Assembly (NCBI GenBank): GCA_026419785.1
Contig: JAODTK010003377.1
Span: 226,001 to 290,000 of the forward strand
Source: Sclerodactyla briareus
Lineage: Eukaryota > Echinodermata > Holothuroidea > Dendrochirotida > Sclerodactylidae
Length of the DNA stretch: 64,000 nucleotides
Direction: 5' to 3'
In this document: positions 12,631 to 24,989 of the stretch, one piece after another
Position numbering within the stretch: the stretch's first letter is position 1
How the letters are laid out: each line of letters starts with the position of its first letter
Position numbers and translations under genes: made by a program
The notes under the pieces: generated by a model
Database searches by the model: none
Told to the model about the DNA's origin: nothing
Seen by the model: only the letters and a program-made list of their open reading frames with translations

Positions 12631-15450
12631 TGTTACATGACTAGTCTGCTCACGCTGCTCCTAAGGTTATAACTAACTCCCTGGTAACTCTGTCTGATTT
12701 AGCTTCAGAGCAAGTTAAAAGTCCCCAGAAATGTATTTGACTATCCTGCTCACTGCCTCTCCTCTAGGTAATACTAACTCTCTTCTGGTATACTCTGTCT
12801 GATTTAGCTTCGAAATCAAGCTCAGAGTCCCCAAATTTATATTACTAGTCTGCTCACCTGCTCCTATAGGTATAACTAACTCTCGGGTATAATACTACTG
12901 TCTGATTTAGCTTCCGGATCAAGCTCAATATTCCCCCAGAAGTTTATATGACTAATCTGCTCACCTGCTCCTATAGGTATAACTAACTCCCGGTATACTC
13001 TGCCTGCTCTGCTATTTAGCTTCAGATCGACGATTGCAGAGTTCCCCCAGAAGTTATATGACTAATCTGCTCACCTGCTCCTATGGGTAATAACTAACTC
13101 TCTTGTAAATCTTTCTCTGTCCATTTTAGCTCGGATCAAGCCTCATAGTCCCTCATAATGTTATTGACCTAGTCTGTGTTCATACTGCTTCTATAGGTAT
13201 AACTGCTCCCGGTATACTTTGTCTGATTTATCTTAGATCAAGCTCAGAGTCCCCAGAATGTAATGATTATCTGCTCACCTTCTCCTATAGGTATTAACTA
13301 ATTCCGCCTGGTAAACTCTGTCTGGTTTAGCTTCAGATCAAGCTCCGGAGTTCCCAGAATGTTCTATGACTAGTCTGCTCACCTGCTCCTATAGTAAAAC
13401 TACAACTCCTGGTATAACTCTCTCTGATTTAGCTTCAGATCAGCTCAGAGTCCCCCGAATGTTTTTTGACCTATCTGCTCACTGCTCCTATAGGATAACT
13501 AACCTCTGGTAACTCTTGTCTGATTTAGCTTCAGATCAAGCGGTCAGCTAGTCCCCCCAGAATGTTATATGGCTAGTCTGCTCACACTCTCCGATAGGTA
13601 ATAACTACTCCCTTGTATACTCCCTCCTTTCTGATTTAGCTTCAGATCAAGCTCAGAGTCCCCCAGAATGTGATATGACTAGGCTGTTCACCCCTGCTCC
13701 TCTATAATAAGCTAAGACCTCCCTGTAACTCTTTCTGATTGAGCTTCAGACAATATCTAATGTTTTATGACAGTATAACTAACTCCCTGGTATACTCTGT
13801 CCCTGATTTAGCTTCAGATCAGTCAGATTCCCCCAAAGTTATATGACTAATCTGCTCACCTGCTCCTATAGGTAATAACCAACTCTCTGGTAAACTCTGT
13901 CTTAATCAGCTTCAGATCAGCTTCAGAGCCCCCATAATGTTATAAATGACTATCTGTTCATCTCTTCTTATGTAAATAACTACTCCCTGGCATACTTTTC
14001 CTGATCAATCTTCAGATCAAGCTCAGAGTCCCCCAGATTGTTATTTGACTAGTCTGCTCACCTGCTCTATAGGTATAACTAACGCCCTGGTATATTCTGT
14101 CGGTAATAACTAACTCTCTGGTAAACTCTGTCTGATTTAGCTGGGTTCAGATCAAATCTAGAGTCCCCCAGAATGTTATATGACTAGTCTCTCACCTGCT
14201 CCTACGGTAATAACTACTCCCTGGTATAACTCCTGTCTGATTTAGAATTCAGACTCACGCTCGAGCCCCCAAAATTGTGATCATTACTAGTCGTTCCCTG
14301 CTCCTCTAGGTATAACTAACTCCCGGGTATACTCTTCTGATTTAGCTTCAGATCAAGAATCAGAATGTTATATGACAAGTCTGCTCACCTGCTCCTATAG
14401 GTAATAACCAACTACTCCTGGTAATCCTGTTCTTATTTTAGCTTCAAATCAAGCTCAGAGTCCCCCAGGATGTTATATTGACTAGTCTGCTCACCTGCCC
14501 TATAGGTCATAACTGACTCTTTCTCTGGTCGACTCCTGTCCGATTTAGCTTCAGATCAGCCTCAGAGTCCCCAGAATGTTTACTATGACTAGTCTGTTCA
14601 TCTGCTTCTATGGGTAATAACTAGCTCCCTGGTATAACTTTTGTCGATAGCGTCAGATCAAGCTCAAGAGTCCCCCAGAATGTTATAATGACATTCTTCT
14701 CACCTGCTCCTATAGGTAATAACGAACTCTCTGGTTAAACCTCTGTCTGACTCAGCTTCAGATCAAGCTCAGAGTCCCCATCATTTTATATGAACTAGTC
14801 TGTTCATCTGCTTCTATAGTTAAATAACTAAGCTCCCGGAATCTTTGTCTGATTTAGCTTCAGATCAAGCTCAGAGGCCCCCAGATTGTTATTTGACTAG
14901 TCTGCTCACCTGATTCCTATAGGTAAAGCTAACCTACTCCCTGGTATCTCTGTCTGATTTAGCTTCAGATCAGCCAGAGTCCCCCAGAATGTTTAAATAT
15001 GAACTATCTGTTCACTGCTTCTATAGGTAATAACTACTAGCTCCCTGGCGTATACTTTGTCTGATTTAGCTTCAGATCAAAAGCTCAAGAGTCCCCAGAA
15101 TGTTATATGGACATAGTCTGCTCACCGCTCCTATAGGGATAACTAACTCTCTGGTAAACTCTGTCTGACAGCTTCAGATCAAGCTCAGAGTCCCCCAAAT
15201 GTTATATGACTAGTCTGTTCATCTGTCTTCTATAGGTATACCTAGCTCCCTGGAAATACTTTGTCTGATTTTACTTCAGATCAAGCTAATCCCCAGATTG
15301 TTATATGACTATCTGCTCCCTGCCCTATAGGTATAACTAACTCCCCTGGTTATACTCTGTCTGATTTAGCTTCAGATCAAGCTCAGGAGTCCCCCCCCGA
15401 AGTTATATGACCAGTCTGTTTATCTGCCCCCCTGGGTGATAACAGCTCCC
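12631..15450. repeat. Satellite array, ~103-bp unit, ~27 copies
   Basis: The monomer carries, in order, gactagtctgctcacctgct, cctataggtaataactaact, ccctggtatactctgtctga, tttagcttcagatcaagctc and agagtcccccagaatgttat. Around 27 copies lie head to tail. Almost every copy has private one- or two-base indels, while substitutions are fewer, a pattern more typical of read error than of satellite ageing. It lies in a urease intron. No coding capacity was seen. Confidence 0.93.
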
Positions 15451-16329
15451 AATGCTATTGTCTTGTTCACGATGCTCGTGACTGTGACTCAATTTTGCGC
15501 TTTCTCACATAGAACTATATGGCCTTTGAATCGTATGGTCCCTAGATAATTTTTCCGTCCCGGACGACTTGTAGGACTGTTGGTCAGCTTTATGAATGAA
15601 GCATCATCAGCACAATACCTGCCTACCGACTCAGTCCCAGCCATGTCATCACCTTTTACCGGTAGGCCTAACAGTGGAAAAGCTAAGTGATTAGTAGAAC
15701 ATTATCAATCTCTTTAGACCTACATCTACGAAAATTATTCACAAACAAATAAACCACGTGTTCATTATTAATCAGCGCGAAAATGATTTTTCTTACTTTC
15801 ACTTGGGTCTGAGAACTTTGCTGTCGAAACATTAAAACGCTTTGAAAACTTCACATTCTCGGCCCTCTCTCACAACTCACTAGATCTATTGCTAATAATC
15901 GTCTTTTCATGCTTGCCTATTCTACCCCACCGCCGAATAAGATACAAAATAGAAATTAATCAATTTGCAGACTTCTCCCTTTTCTCCGACAAGATTATGT
16001 TTCGCTCCAATCTGTCAATATTAACAATTTTCATTTTACATATTACATAAGAATTTGGAGAGAAATAAGAACTTCAGTATTGGTTAATAAGTTCCTCATA
16101 GAAGCCAAACAGCAACCCCCAGTCTCTATAAGAGGTTGGCTCTTTCCTGGCACCATGGTTCCCTGCTAGGGTCAACAAACGTATTATGTAAAATGATCGC
16201 ATGGGGTCTACTCTATGAACTGTGAAGGTACAAAGTCGGCTGTAGAGCATGAGAGTCTGACAGAGAGGGGGGGGGGGGGGGCATTCATAGAGAAATGAGC
16301 ATGCTTTCCAAGGCAGGATCAACCTGCAT
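15451..16329. other. No recognisable gene or repeat
   Basis: An AT-rich intronic stretch in which I see no protein motif, RNA gene or repeat. A G run lies at about 16,267-16,280 just beside the next block. Confidence 0.5.
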
Positions 16330-18600
16330 GGTCTCGAGCCAGACATCACTGCTCTAGATCAACAACGCTTCAGGAAGCTTACTGCCTAGTTTCGAACTCC
16401 TCCACCTGTGGAAGGTGCAACAGGGGGGCACGCGCACCCCATTAAAGGTAGTGGATGTACCCACATACACTCCAATTGTCCAGCTTATACCAGCAGGTGC
16501 ACACATCCTAGAAAATACTTTCTTAACAAATATGTGGAGATACTCGTTAGGGCAGCAGCCAATTCCTTACGCACCCCGTACGTGACTTCACTATTTCAGT
16601 GACCACGTTGGGTTTGCGGCGGGCTCCCAGGACCAGATCACCTGTGGGGGCCCTCGAGCGTGATGCCCTGCTCTACATGACTATGCTTCAGGAAGGCTAC
16701 CTGCTAAGTTTTCTAGCCTCTGCATGGAGATGGCCCCTGGTGGGTCTTGAGAGTGGCCCGGGGGGGTGCTGTGCAGCTCTTCTGAAATAAATACTCACAT
16801 CATACATGTTTACATACATACACACATAATTCCATACATCATAGTTACATACAAGTATACTCACACACTCACGCCACTTCCCTACATCAACTGGCGAATC
16901 TTGTTAGGGAACGGCCAGCTCCCAGCTCGGGTCGCGCCCTCTCCCACTTTCAGGTGACCACAGGAGCCCAGGGCGTGCCTGAGTGCACTAGGGTGGCAAT
17001 CGCTCCCTCAGATTTAGCACACGATAAGTAAGTGTTCGTAAGTGCATACATACGTACATACATAGACACACACTCGTAACGGCCGAGTCACAGCTCAGAT
17101 CGCGCTCTGTGAGGCGACCACGTGAAGCACAGGGCGCGTTCCCATTGGCAGCACAGCAGGTGTTCACTTGATCGTGGGGTCCAGTCCATATAAACAATGC
17201 TTCAGAAAGCCTACTGCTAAGGTTCAACCTCCAGGTACCGCCGAGCATACAGAGGATGGCGCTCGCACTCTTAGATTTAGTACTCGATGAGGTACGTTAT
17301 TAAAACGTGCCCCTACATACATAAATTTTACATTAACATATGAATACACACCCTTAATACATACACACGCACAATCTAACACTTCTTTAACGCATACTTG
17401 GAAATACTCGTTAAGGCAACAGCCGACTCTCGCCTCGGAAGGGCGCGCTCCCACTGCCTCCTCAGCAAGGGCGCACTGGAGCGCACAGAGGGTGGCCTGT
17501 CGCCCTAACGGATGTAGTACGTCTTAAGGTAGTGCAGGGGTGGCGGCCAGCGGGGGGGGGGGGGGGAGGGGTGGGGCAGGGGGGCCATGCCCCCCCCCCC
17601 CCCCGTCGGGGAAGCCTGGCCCCCCCCTTCGGGGAATTTTTCTCATCTCGTCGGGGAGCCCGAGTGGGTACGCTAAAATGTACACACCCCGAGGAGGGCT
17701 TTTTGCCCCGACAGTATATATTTCCAAACTTCTTTATAGTGAAAATTCCTATATTGAAGCTGAAAATTTTCGGCGCGCTTCGCGCGCCTCATATCTGTCT
17801 ATAGTAATGCCAAGTTCCTCGCTCGAGTTTAAGATCAGTGTAATCATCTTCCTACATGCTATACAATCGTGGAATATATATATCCCTGCAAGAGATTAAG
17901 GTTACAATTCGTTGGGGAGGATGCTCGTTCTGCCGTCTATCACTGTTTTGCCTCTGTGTAGAGTGGTGTGCTTTCACGACGCAGTGCCCAGGTATTTCCT
18001 GGTGCAGTTATTTGGGATACCTACCCTATTCCTACTAATAAGGGCGTCTGATTTGAGTGGGAAGCTATTGAAAGTAGACATTGCTCTCCACAATGTGTAT
18101 TTCATTTTTTCGTTTTTTTTTTTCTTCAAGAAAAATGTTCAAAAAATGAAAACATCGAAAATGCAGGTTTTGACTAAGGGGTAGGGTGAGGCCTCGTCAG
18201 AGAATTTGGCCCCCCGTCGGGGAACTCGGACCCCCGTCGGGGAAATCCTGGCGCCACCACTGAGGTAGTGTTTATGAGTGCACGCACTCCAAATCAGCCA
18301 TTACACACACATAGACAGCCCCCTACGGAGCATACATCACGCACACTCATAACCACTTCCTGAACAATTACTTGGAAATACTTGTTAAGGCAACGGCCGA
18401 CTCTCGCCTCATAAGGCGCCCTCTACCTTTCAGGCGACTTCGTGGGGCCCAGGGCGCACTCCCACTGCCTCCTCAGCAAGGGCGCACTGGAGCGCACAGA
18501 GGGTGGCCTGTCGCCCTAACAGATGTAGTACACTTTAAGTAGTGTTTATGAGTGCATACATACATATATACATAATACATACTCCATACTGTACGGAAAG
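16330..18600. repeat. Complex tandemly repeated locus (several hundred bp units)
   Basis: Blocks recur several times in order: a (gga)aatactcgttaggg/aaggcaacagcc segment, a gggcgc...gcgcacagag segment, a gatttagtac/gatgtagtac segment and a catacatacata microsatellite. The pair 17,395-17,534 and 18,370-18,540 is near-identical. One unit is split by a hAT element at 17,535. Function unknown. Confidence 0.75.
17535..18262. mobile_element. Non-autonomous hAT element, 728 bp, with 8-bp TSD
   Basis: The ends are caggggtggcggccag and, inverted at the right, cagtggtggcgccagg, a hAT-style terminal inverted repeat. The element is flanked on both sides by aggtagtg (17,527-17,534 and 18,263-18,270), an 8-bp target duplication as made by hAT transposases. 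Subterminal cccccgtcgggga motifs occur near both ends, and a perfect 7-bp-stem hairpin (ggcgcgc-ttc-gcgcgcc) lies at 17,772-17,788. No transposase domain was seen, so it would move only in trans. A related unit at about 18,520 shows the uninterrupted target sequence. Confidence 0.92.
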
Positions 18601-18610
18601 AGCGTCTTAC

Positions 18611-18779
18611 TTTTTGACAGGTACAGCTCTTTTGTTGATTCCATACTTTTCCTTGACACTACCACCAGCAGCCTGAGACACAAAAACTACAGAGGTCTCC
18701 CCAACCGCCTTGCCATAAGCGCCGAACATCTTGCGGGTCTTCACAGGTTCAGGGGTCGGAATAGATGCATTTGGCATAC
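18611..18779 (-). CDS. Urease alpha exon ([10 protein letters not shown] ... VSQAA)
   Basis: The exon opens after a cttcag acceptor and ends AAAAA before gtaaga. It reads without any frameshift as [37 protein letters not shown] and then [15 protein letters not shown]. This matches the conserved urease alpha block [17 protein letters not shown].(F/Y)GKA...FVSQAA. The residue before M is supplied by the previous exon; a single extra G at the 21,004 donor explains an apparent one-base phase clash. It is one of the cleanest exons in the gene and shows that the locus can encode an intact reading frame. Confidence 0.96.
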
Positions 18780-21003
18780 CTGAAGAGGGATAAAGCCAAA
18801 GTACCAGAGTGGATGACAAATTTAGGGCCATGACAGTTATCGGAGATAGTTATTGTAGGCACTACCCCAGAGGTCAGCGACCAGTCATGGGGGGGGGGGG
18901 GGGGGGGGGGGGGGGGGAGGGAAGGAAAGGGTGCGGGAAATTTTGCTCATTAATGGGTCTCAGTGCAGATTTTAAAGGGCCCGCTGAACGATTGTGGATA
19001 AAACCTACAAGTGCATGGGATCTTCCTTTTATTGGCCTGTACAAATGATGGTTGCATGCACTCTGTTGAAGGATAGTCTGGTGGTATACATTATGACCTG
19101 TGGGCCAGCTCACATTCTCACATTTCAAACATGGGCCCAGTAGTTGCTGATCATTACTCTATTCCCAAGCATTCGATCAAGTGATTGAACTGATGAGTAC
19201 GGAATACAAACCGGGGCAGTTTGAAAGTTGGGCCTTATCAATGCGCTCACAAGCAGATAACTTGCATTCACATATATTCGCCTACCTAACAAAGCAACCT
19301 GTCAAACTAAAAATTCCATATTGTTTCAGCATAAGCGACTGATAAAGGGAAACCATGCAATGTCTAGGATGTTATCACTGAAACAAGATCGGCTGAATAA
19401 ATGGACAGATATCACAATAGAAAGGTCTGACTGCTTGCATGAACCTTCTGCCAGCATAATGAGCATGATACCACATGGCCCTCAAGAAGAGAACAAATCA
19501 CCAAACGTAACAATGCCGCATCCCCTGTATATGGAGTTGTTCATGATCATATCCAGTGATTTTTAACAGTGTTTCATGGCACTTGTCATGGCATGACCTG
19601 CATATATTTCAAACAAACTGGCATGACTATGCATACATGGGTGAATTTTAAGCAAAGTTTAATGCACTTGTCAATTGCATGACATACATACATGCATATT
19701 CCAATGATTTTTTACATTGTTTTAATGGTGAATTACATGGATTAAATAAAAAGCTCAATTCACTTGTTTACTCATATGATGAACCACAAGAAAGGTGCTT
19801 CAATCTCCACTAGCTGGGCCAAAGCATTCATGGGTAGCTTGCATGACAACATAGTATAAATTTGACAAAAATTTCCATGTAAAGAACGCACTTAGCCATG
19901 AACTCTGACTGACATTTTTTTTTCAAAGCTAGGCTTGATAAAAATGAGGTTTATCTGGGGAATGTTGACCTGTTATCTTTATCGATCAAAGCCCATTTCA
20001 ATCAATGTTCCTATGTGGGGTTTTTGGCCTTCAAATTTGGTACATTATGCATAGAAATTGGGGAGATTCCCGATTGCGCAATAACGCATGATTTCACACT
20101 GAACAACCCAGGGTTATGTCATTTATTTGATTGTTTCATTCGTTGAATAATTTCAACATTCAGCAGAATCCTGTTTCTTTCTCTCAACACCAAATTCACA
20201 TCAACACCTACCAGCCCACTACAGCAATTCTCACCCATAGACTAAATGCTTTTTCGAAGTGAAAATAATGTGTGCATTTCGATAGAAAACAGTTTGTTTT
20301 CGGTTGTGCACGTAAGACATCATTTATTATTGCCTGATGGAATGCCTTTTTCGTCTTATGCAATTACACAATGCCACATCTCCCAGAGGGACTTTTACTC
20401 CGATACATAAGTTGTATGACTTTGGGTTTGGACTGACATTTATTTTTCTCGAGGTAATATAGTAGTCCTCTTGATAATGTCTCCGCGTTGTCCTTTAATC
20501 CTAACATACGGCCCACAGCCACATACCTGGTGAAGGAAGGGATGAAAATGTCATGACCGACACATCCCTGTGTGCTATTTTGACCGCCAACCAAAATTTG
20601 TCTCACCCCTAGCATCAACCAAACCGAATTTGGAATAACCACTGCTTCGTTACCCATGCAACACATATCAATTCACATGCATCAACCTATGGGAGGCATA
20701 AGGGAACCATTTTCAATTTTATTTTAGTAGGGAAGTGCCAGGAAGAAATGAGTTCTCATGAATGACCCCTTAAACAACAACCACCCAATAAGGAGAACAC
20801 AAACTCGAAGAATCCTCCCATAATCCCTGAAAATCAAGGAAGGCTGTTTTCTTGAGCATTAACCCACACTGTACCAAACCATCTGCAGGTGCTATGCCCT
20901 CTTGATGCACTCTTAGCAGGAAGAAATACTCTAGTGGAGCACTGAGTCAAAGAACCCCACCCTCGCATACAGATTCAGTTTATAATGATTTCAATATACT
21001 CAC
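18780..21003. other. Intronic stretch, no gene recognised
   Basis: A G-rich run lies at 18,890-18,917. The rest is AT-rich sequence in which I recognise no domain or element. A 100-codon open frame at 20,364-20,666 (minus) has no known motif. Confidence 0.5.
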
Positions 21004-21103
21004 CCATCTGAGACGCAGGCGATCTGGCCCCCTATACTGATAATCTCTGGTTTGGCCCCAAAGAATGCAGGGTGCACAGCACCATATCACGCCAGCTTAC
21101 GAC
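21004..21103 (-). CDS. Urease alpha exon (ADMVLWHPAFFGAKPE)
   Basis: Bounded by acceptor tcctcag and donor gtgagt. With three small indels allowed, it reads VGKLADMVLW, HPAFFGAKPEII and IGGQIACVSDG. The family consensus is VGK.ADLVLW.PAFFGVKP..V.KGG.I, so the identity is secure. This segment links the alpha-barrel to the [10 protein letters not shown] block, which is exactly what the next exon downstream (18,611-18,779) provides. The indels fall in short runs, in line with the general error pattern of the window. Confidence 0.93.
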
Positions 21104-21204
21104 CTGAGGATAAAGACAACTATCAATGCATCTTATACTCTCCCGTAGGCTCATATACAATATCAAAACACTATTAAGTGTAGGATCCCATCTTTGAATC
21201 TGCC

Positions 21205-21295
21205 GGTATATATAATATAAATATATATTATATTATATATATTATAAGATATATATAAAAAATATATATACTATTATATATATATATATAAAAAT
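21205..21295. repeat. AT-rich microsatellite
   Basis: About 90 bases of imperfect (TA)n lie in the intron downstream of the exon at 21,004-21,103 region's acceptor side. It is a low-complexity tract with no further signal. Confidence 0.85.
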
Positions 21296-21989
21296 CGAAT
21301 TATACGTTGCAAAGCAGCAAATTATGTCAAATAAATTATATGATGATGCGGGAAGCCTATAGAAATGCAGCACTCAAGTATACAGACTTCTTGGCTTTGT
21401 GAATAGAATCCATCGCGGTGATGTGGCATCGATGCCGCTGCATGGTACATGTGGAAATTCTGTCCTCTGCAGCGCACGTTCCCTTCTATTCAGAATAAAT
21501 TCTCCACAATGAAACCCATCTCCATCTCTTCATATTGAATACAACCATCCTGTGAACACGTCCACTACACCTCCCGCTCATGAATCGGGCATTTATGAGT
21601 TTTGCCGCACTCTACACTCATTTAAGCTCACCTTTATCAGATGGTTTACATCATTGGAGGAAGATTTGGATAATATCTTTAGCTGCTTAGCTGGTTGGGT
21701 TCAAAGGGTTTAGATCCATAAATCCATTTTTTCCCCTCAGACAAAAGAAGGCACTCCATTAGCTGATGAACACTGCTTTTGGAAGGTTAAAAAATTTTTT
21801 TTTCTGATTGGCTAGCGGTGTATCTTTATATCTTCCATTTGGTTGGAGATTACGATTAGGGATGAGGATTAGTGGGAGGGGTACCATGGCCAATCCATGC
21901 CGCTGTCAGGAGGTACTATGACCGCTCCAGGTCAGACACTGTCAGACACTTCCACACTGACAATGTACCTTCGGGTGTGGGACATCGTA

Positions 21990-22430
21990 ATATCTTATGA
22001 AGAATGCCTGCCCAAGAACTGCGCTGATCGACTGGTTACTGGGAAATTTAAGTGTTCAATGCTTGACAGATACTATATGACTTGACAATGGCTTCCTGTT
22101 GCGCGGATAATTTTTTAATTCTCCTCATTGCATTCCGTGCCCTCACGGACAGGTACCCATCATATATCAGGGATTGCGGCAGTCATACCACCCATCCATG
22201 GTCTCCTCTAATGACAGGCCTTGGATACTGACCTTACCTCGCAGGAATTCCTATGGGTTGAATTTTTTTTTTTTTTTTTTTTCGTATGTGCGCTTAACTT
22301 GCATCATATCACTGGGGAATGCTCTACAGTCTACACCTTATAAGGGATGCAAAGTCTGTTACAAGTTTCAATACAGTTGAAACTAATATCTTTTGATCAG
22401 GCTTTTCACTCGCGAAGCGCTACAGACCAT
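21990..22430 (+). pseudogene. LINE (CR1/L2-like) ORF2 C-terminal remnant
   Basis: In broken plus-strand frames one reads CADRLVTGKFK, then WLPV.RI.F.ILLIAFRALTD, RYPSYIRD, SYHPS, SSNDR and LTLPRRNSYG. This is the conserved tail of non-LTR retrotransposon ORF2 (ARL.TG ... LHWLPV..RI.FK.L...F.AL....P.Y...L ... R.....VP..R....G..AF). Stops and frameshifts and a T run (22,261-22,282) interrupt it. It is a 5'-truncated dead copy lying close to urease exon 22,514-22,608. Confidence 0.85.
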
Positions 22431-22513
22431 TGCCTATTGTGGTTTGTATTTAGTCTATACAAATGCATTTAATCATTATCAATAATACTATTATTAGTAT
22501 TTAAAAGAGATAC

Positions 22514-22608
22514 CTTGACAGATCCGTCAGTGGCGAATCCCGTGTGCGATGGTGGATTGTGGTGTACTTGGCCACATAGCGACGGGCACGCAGGTGTCAT
22601 TCTCCACC
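22514..22608 (-). CDS. Urease alpha exon (RRYVAKYT.NP.IAHGI)
   Basis: Acceptor tttgttcag and donor gtatct bound 95 bases. With a few single-base indels allowed, it encodes ENDNLRARRYVAKYTINP followed by TIAHGIRH and GSVK. The family block is NDNFR.KRYVAKYTINPAIAHGI...GS(V/I)E.GK, and the next exon begins VGK. This segment closes the alpha-barrel. The indels break the literal frame but not the alignment. Confidence 0.92.
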
Positions 22609-23337
22609 CTGAACAAACGAAGATGACAAGACTCACAATTTTGGCAGAATGAATTCTTCCAGGGGTTGGGAGAGGTAGCAGCAAAGACCCTAAGATGAGG
22701 AACGATAGAGGACCTAATCTTGAAACACAGACTAGACCTCACAATATGGTACAGGAGTCATAAACATGGAGCCAGAAAAGGCAGGCGACGGTCCACAAAG
22801 GTGATTCGACCGCTGAGTGCTCGTGTGAAAACAATTAGTATATTTGGCCAGTGGGCAGCCCTTGGCTATTCCCCTGCCACAACCAAAATTAAAGTAAAGG
22901 CCCCTCCTACATTGCACTTCCAACAAGAATCAATGTGATACTTACACAGGATTAAGGGATTAAGCATGTATGGGATCAAGGGATTAAGCAATGGGAACTT
23001 ACTACACAGGAGTAAGGAATTAGTATTCTGCCTGACAAGTGGATACATTGAAGAAGAAAGTGTGATAAGGGAGCGACAAGAGAAAGCATGGATGATTTGC
23101 ATCATGCAGCTGATATGGAGTAAACCATTGGAGTGTTGTGAAACTGGATCAACATTGGTTATTGATGAGATAATTTTTGTTACTTATCTGAATGAACACC
23201 AACATTAATACCATACAACCAACGTGAATTAAGTTGCAAAACACTCACTGTAATGTGGAGTTTTGTTAAAAATATCTAAAAATTTTGTTAACCTTCCTGT
23301 TGCATGGCCCATAGTTATGGAGGTTTTTGCATTGTAC

Positions 23338-23430
23338 ATTTTCATTGGCCAGCCTCCCCCTCAGGAGTTTCATCTTGTCTGCGGATTTTGCCAGGTACGG
23401 GTGATCACCTCACCACACACGGCCCATGGC
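23338..23430 (-). CDS. Urease alpha exon (AMGRVGEVITRTWQ)
   Basis: Acceptor tttgacag precedes GCCATGGGCCG. The exon encodes AMGRVGEVITRTWQ (one indel within GRVGEV) and then SADKMK.LRGRLANEN, ending at a gtacaa donor. The family block following the catalytic Asp is SSDSQAMGRVGE(V/M)..RTWQTADKMK.QRG. The previous exon (29,920-30,031) ends with SDSQ, so the junction is exact. The donor choice is a little uncertain, since a second GT lies about 40 bases further on. Confidence 0.93.
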
Positions 23431-24019
23431 CTGTCAAATGAGAGAGCATCCTATGAGGACATATTATAGACGTGACACAACTCCTAGTCCTGAAACTTCA
23501 CAACAAAAGTTGGGTTCATGAAAATGTGCACTAAGAAGGATAATAAAAAACAAACAAAATTTACAAACCCCAACTAACAAAACTGTGGTTCTAAAAACAT
23601 TCATCTTCAAGATTAATGTGTGGGAGAACCTGGAAATATGGAGAACCCTACATGGAGTCATCGAATGAGAATTTTGAGACGGTCCACAGTCACATCTCGT
23701 GAACGTTATATGATCGAAAATGATCTGCACTTCCATAAAATTCACTCGTTTGGCGGATTAAATATGAAATCAGTTCACATGCACCTACTTTGATTGACCA
23801 TTTTCTGTACCTCTATCAGTAGGTTCTGCCACTGTGTGCCAGTCATAGGTCAACCTGCCCGACCCAGGACTTTTTTGGTCCCCTTGGCAATGTAGGCCTA
23901 CACACACAGAGCTTCAGAAACCTGTTTTGAACATTTGGCCCGAAAGTCTGCTTTGGGCTATTTTGAATGAAAAAGATTTGCAGTCACCTCAAACAACTTA
24001 AGAGAATGCGTTTCAAGGC

Positions 24020-24860
24020 CCTGAATCGAAGCCAATATTTTAGGCTCAATATGGAAGGTATGTCATGTAAACTGGAAAAGAGCCAAAAAGGCTCAGTGAC
24101 TCCTTGACAGATCCGTAATGATCCAAGCTAAGCACTGTCAATTTCACATTCTTACAAGATTTATATAGGGATTTGTAGTACTCTGAGGTCATGTTAACAA
24201 GCTGAGGTTAGCCAAAATATCAATATATTCCAATATTCCATTCTTCCAACCTGGGCTGAGTTCTGGGTGGGATCATGTAATCATAATGGGGAACCCATAC
24301 ACCAAGTATGAGCTTATCTATCCGGTGGATTGAGTTATCATGTTAAACAAGCTAAAATGGCCAAAATATCCATTTTACCATCCCAATTTTTCCCCGAAAT
24401 CTAACCTCCAGTCTGCACCAAAAGCAAACAGGGGTTCCTATACTCCTCATGAGAAAGCTGAATTACCGAAAAATGTCAACCTGATCGGACAAGGCAAACA
24501 GGAATTAGTCATGTTAGCAAGATTTTCAGGCTTGACATCAAGATGACCTATGACCTGTCCCAAAATCAATAGGAATCTTGTATTCATTATGGGGGAACCC
24601 ATTATACCAAGTATGAACTCATCCATTCCAGGGTGTGATCGAAGCGTAGATATCGTGTTACCGAGCTTAAATTTGCCAATTATCAATTTTCCACACATCT
24701 GACCCCAGTCATGCACGCAAAACATAGGGTTCCTGTACTCCCATGAGAAGATGCATAAGATTTCAACCTGATCGGACCAGGCAATTACTGGACTATCGTG
24801 TTAACAATTTTCAGACTGAACCGCTCTTGACCTCAGATGACCTTGACCTGTCCCAATAAC
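24020..24860 (+). repeat. Family C dispersed repeat, copy 1
   Basis: It contains two tandem passes of blocks such as attatgggg(g)aaccca.tataccaagtatga, gagttatcgtgtta, ccaatttt..ccaaatctga, agg(g)gttcctgtactcc, catgagaaag and cctgatcggac. Similar blocks recur at 25,900-26,240 and 58,199-58,580. A dispersed non-coding repeat of unknown class. Confidence 0.8.
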
Positions 24861-24989
24861 TAACAACAAGACAATCGCCAAAAGTGTCTTGTTCTGGTTG
24901 TTGGATCGAATGGTTTGGATATTTCACTACACAACAACCAACTAGTTCATGCAGAGCCCATCGTCAAGAAAAGGTTACAGGTGTTTTTT

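Noticed and set aside
17532..17899. 90-119 codon plus-strand frames
   Set aside because: They lie inside the non-autonomous hAT element and begin in G/C runs; no domain is seen.
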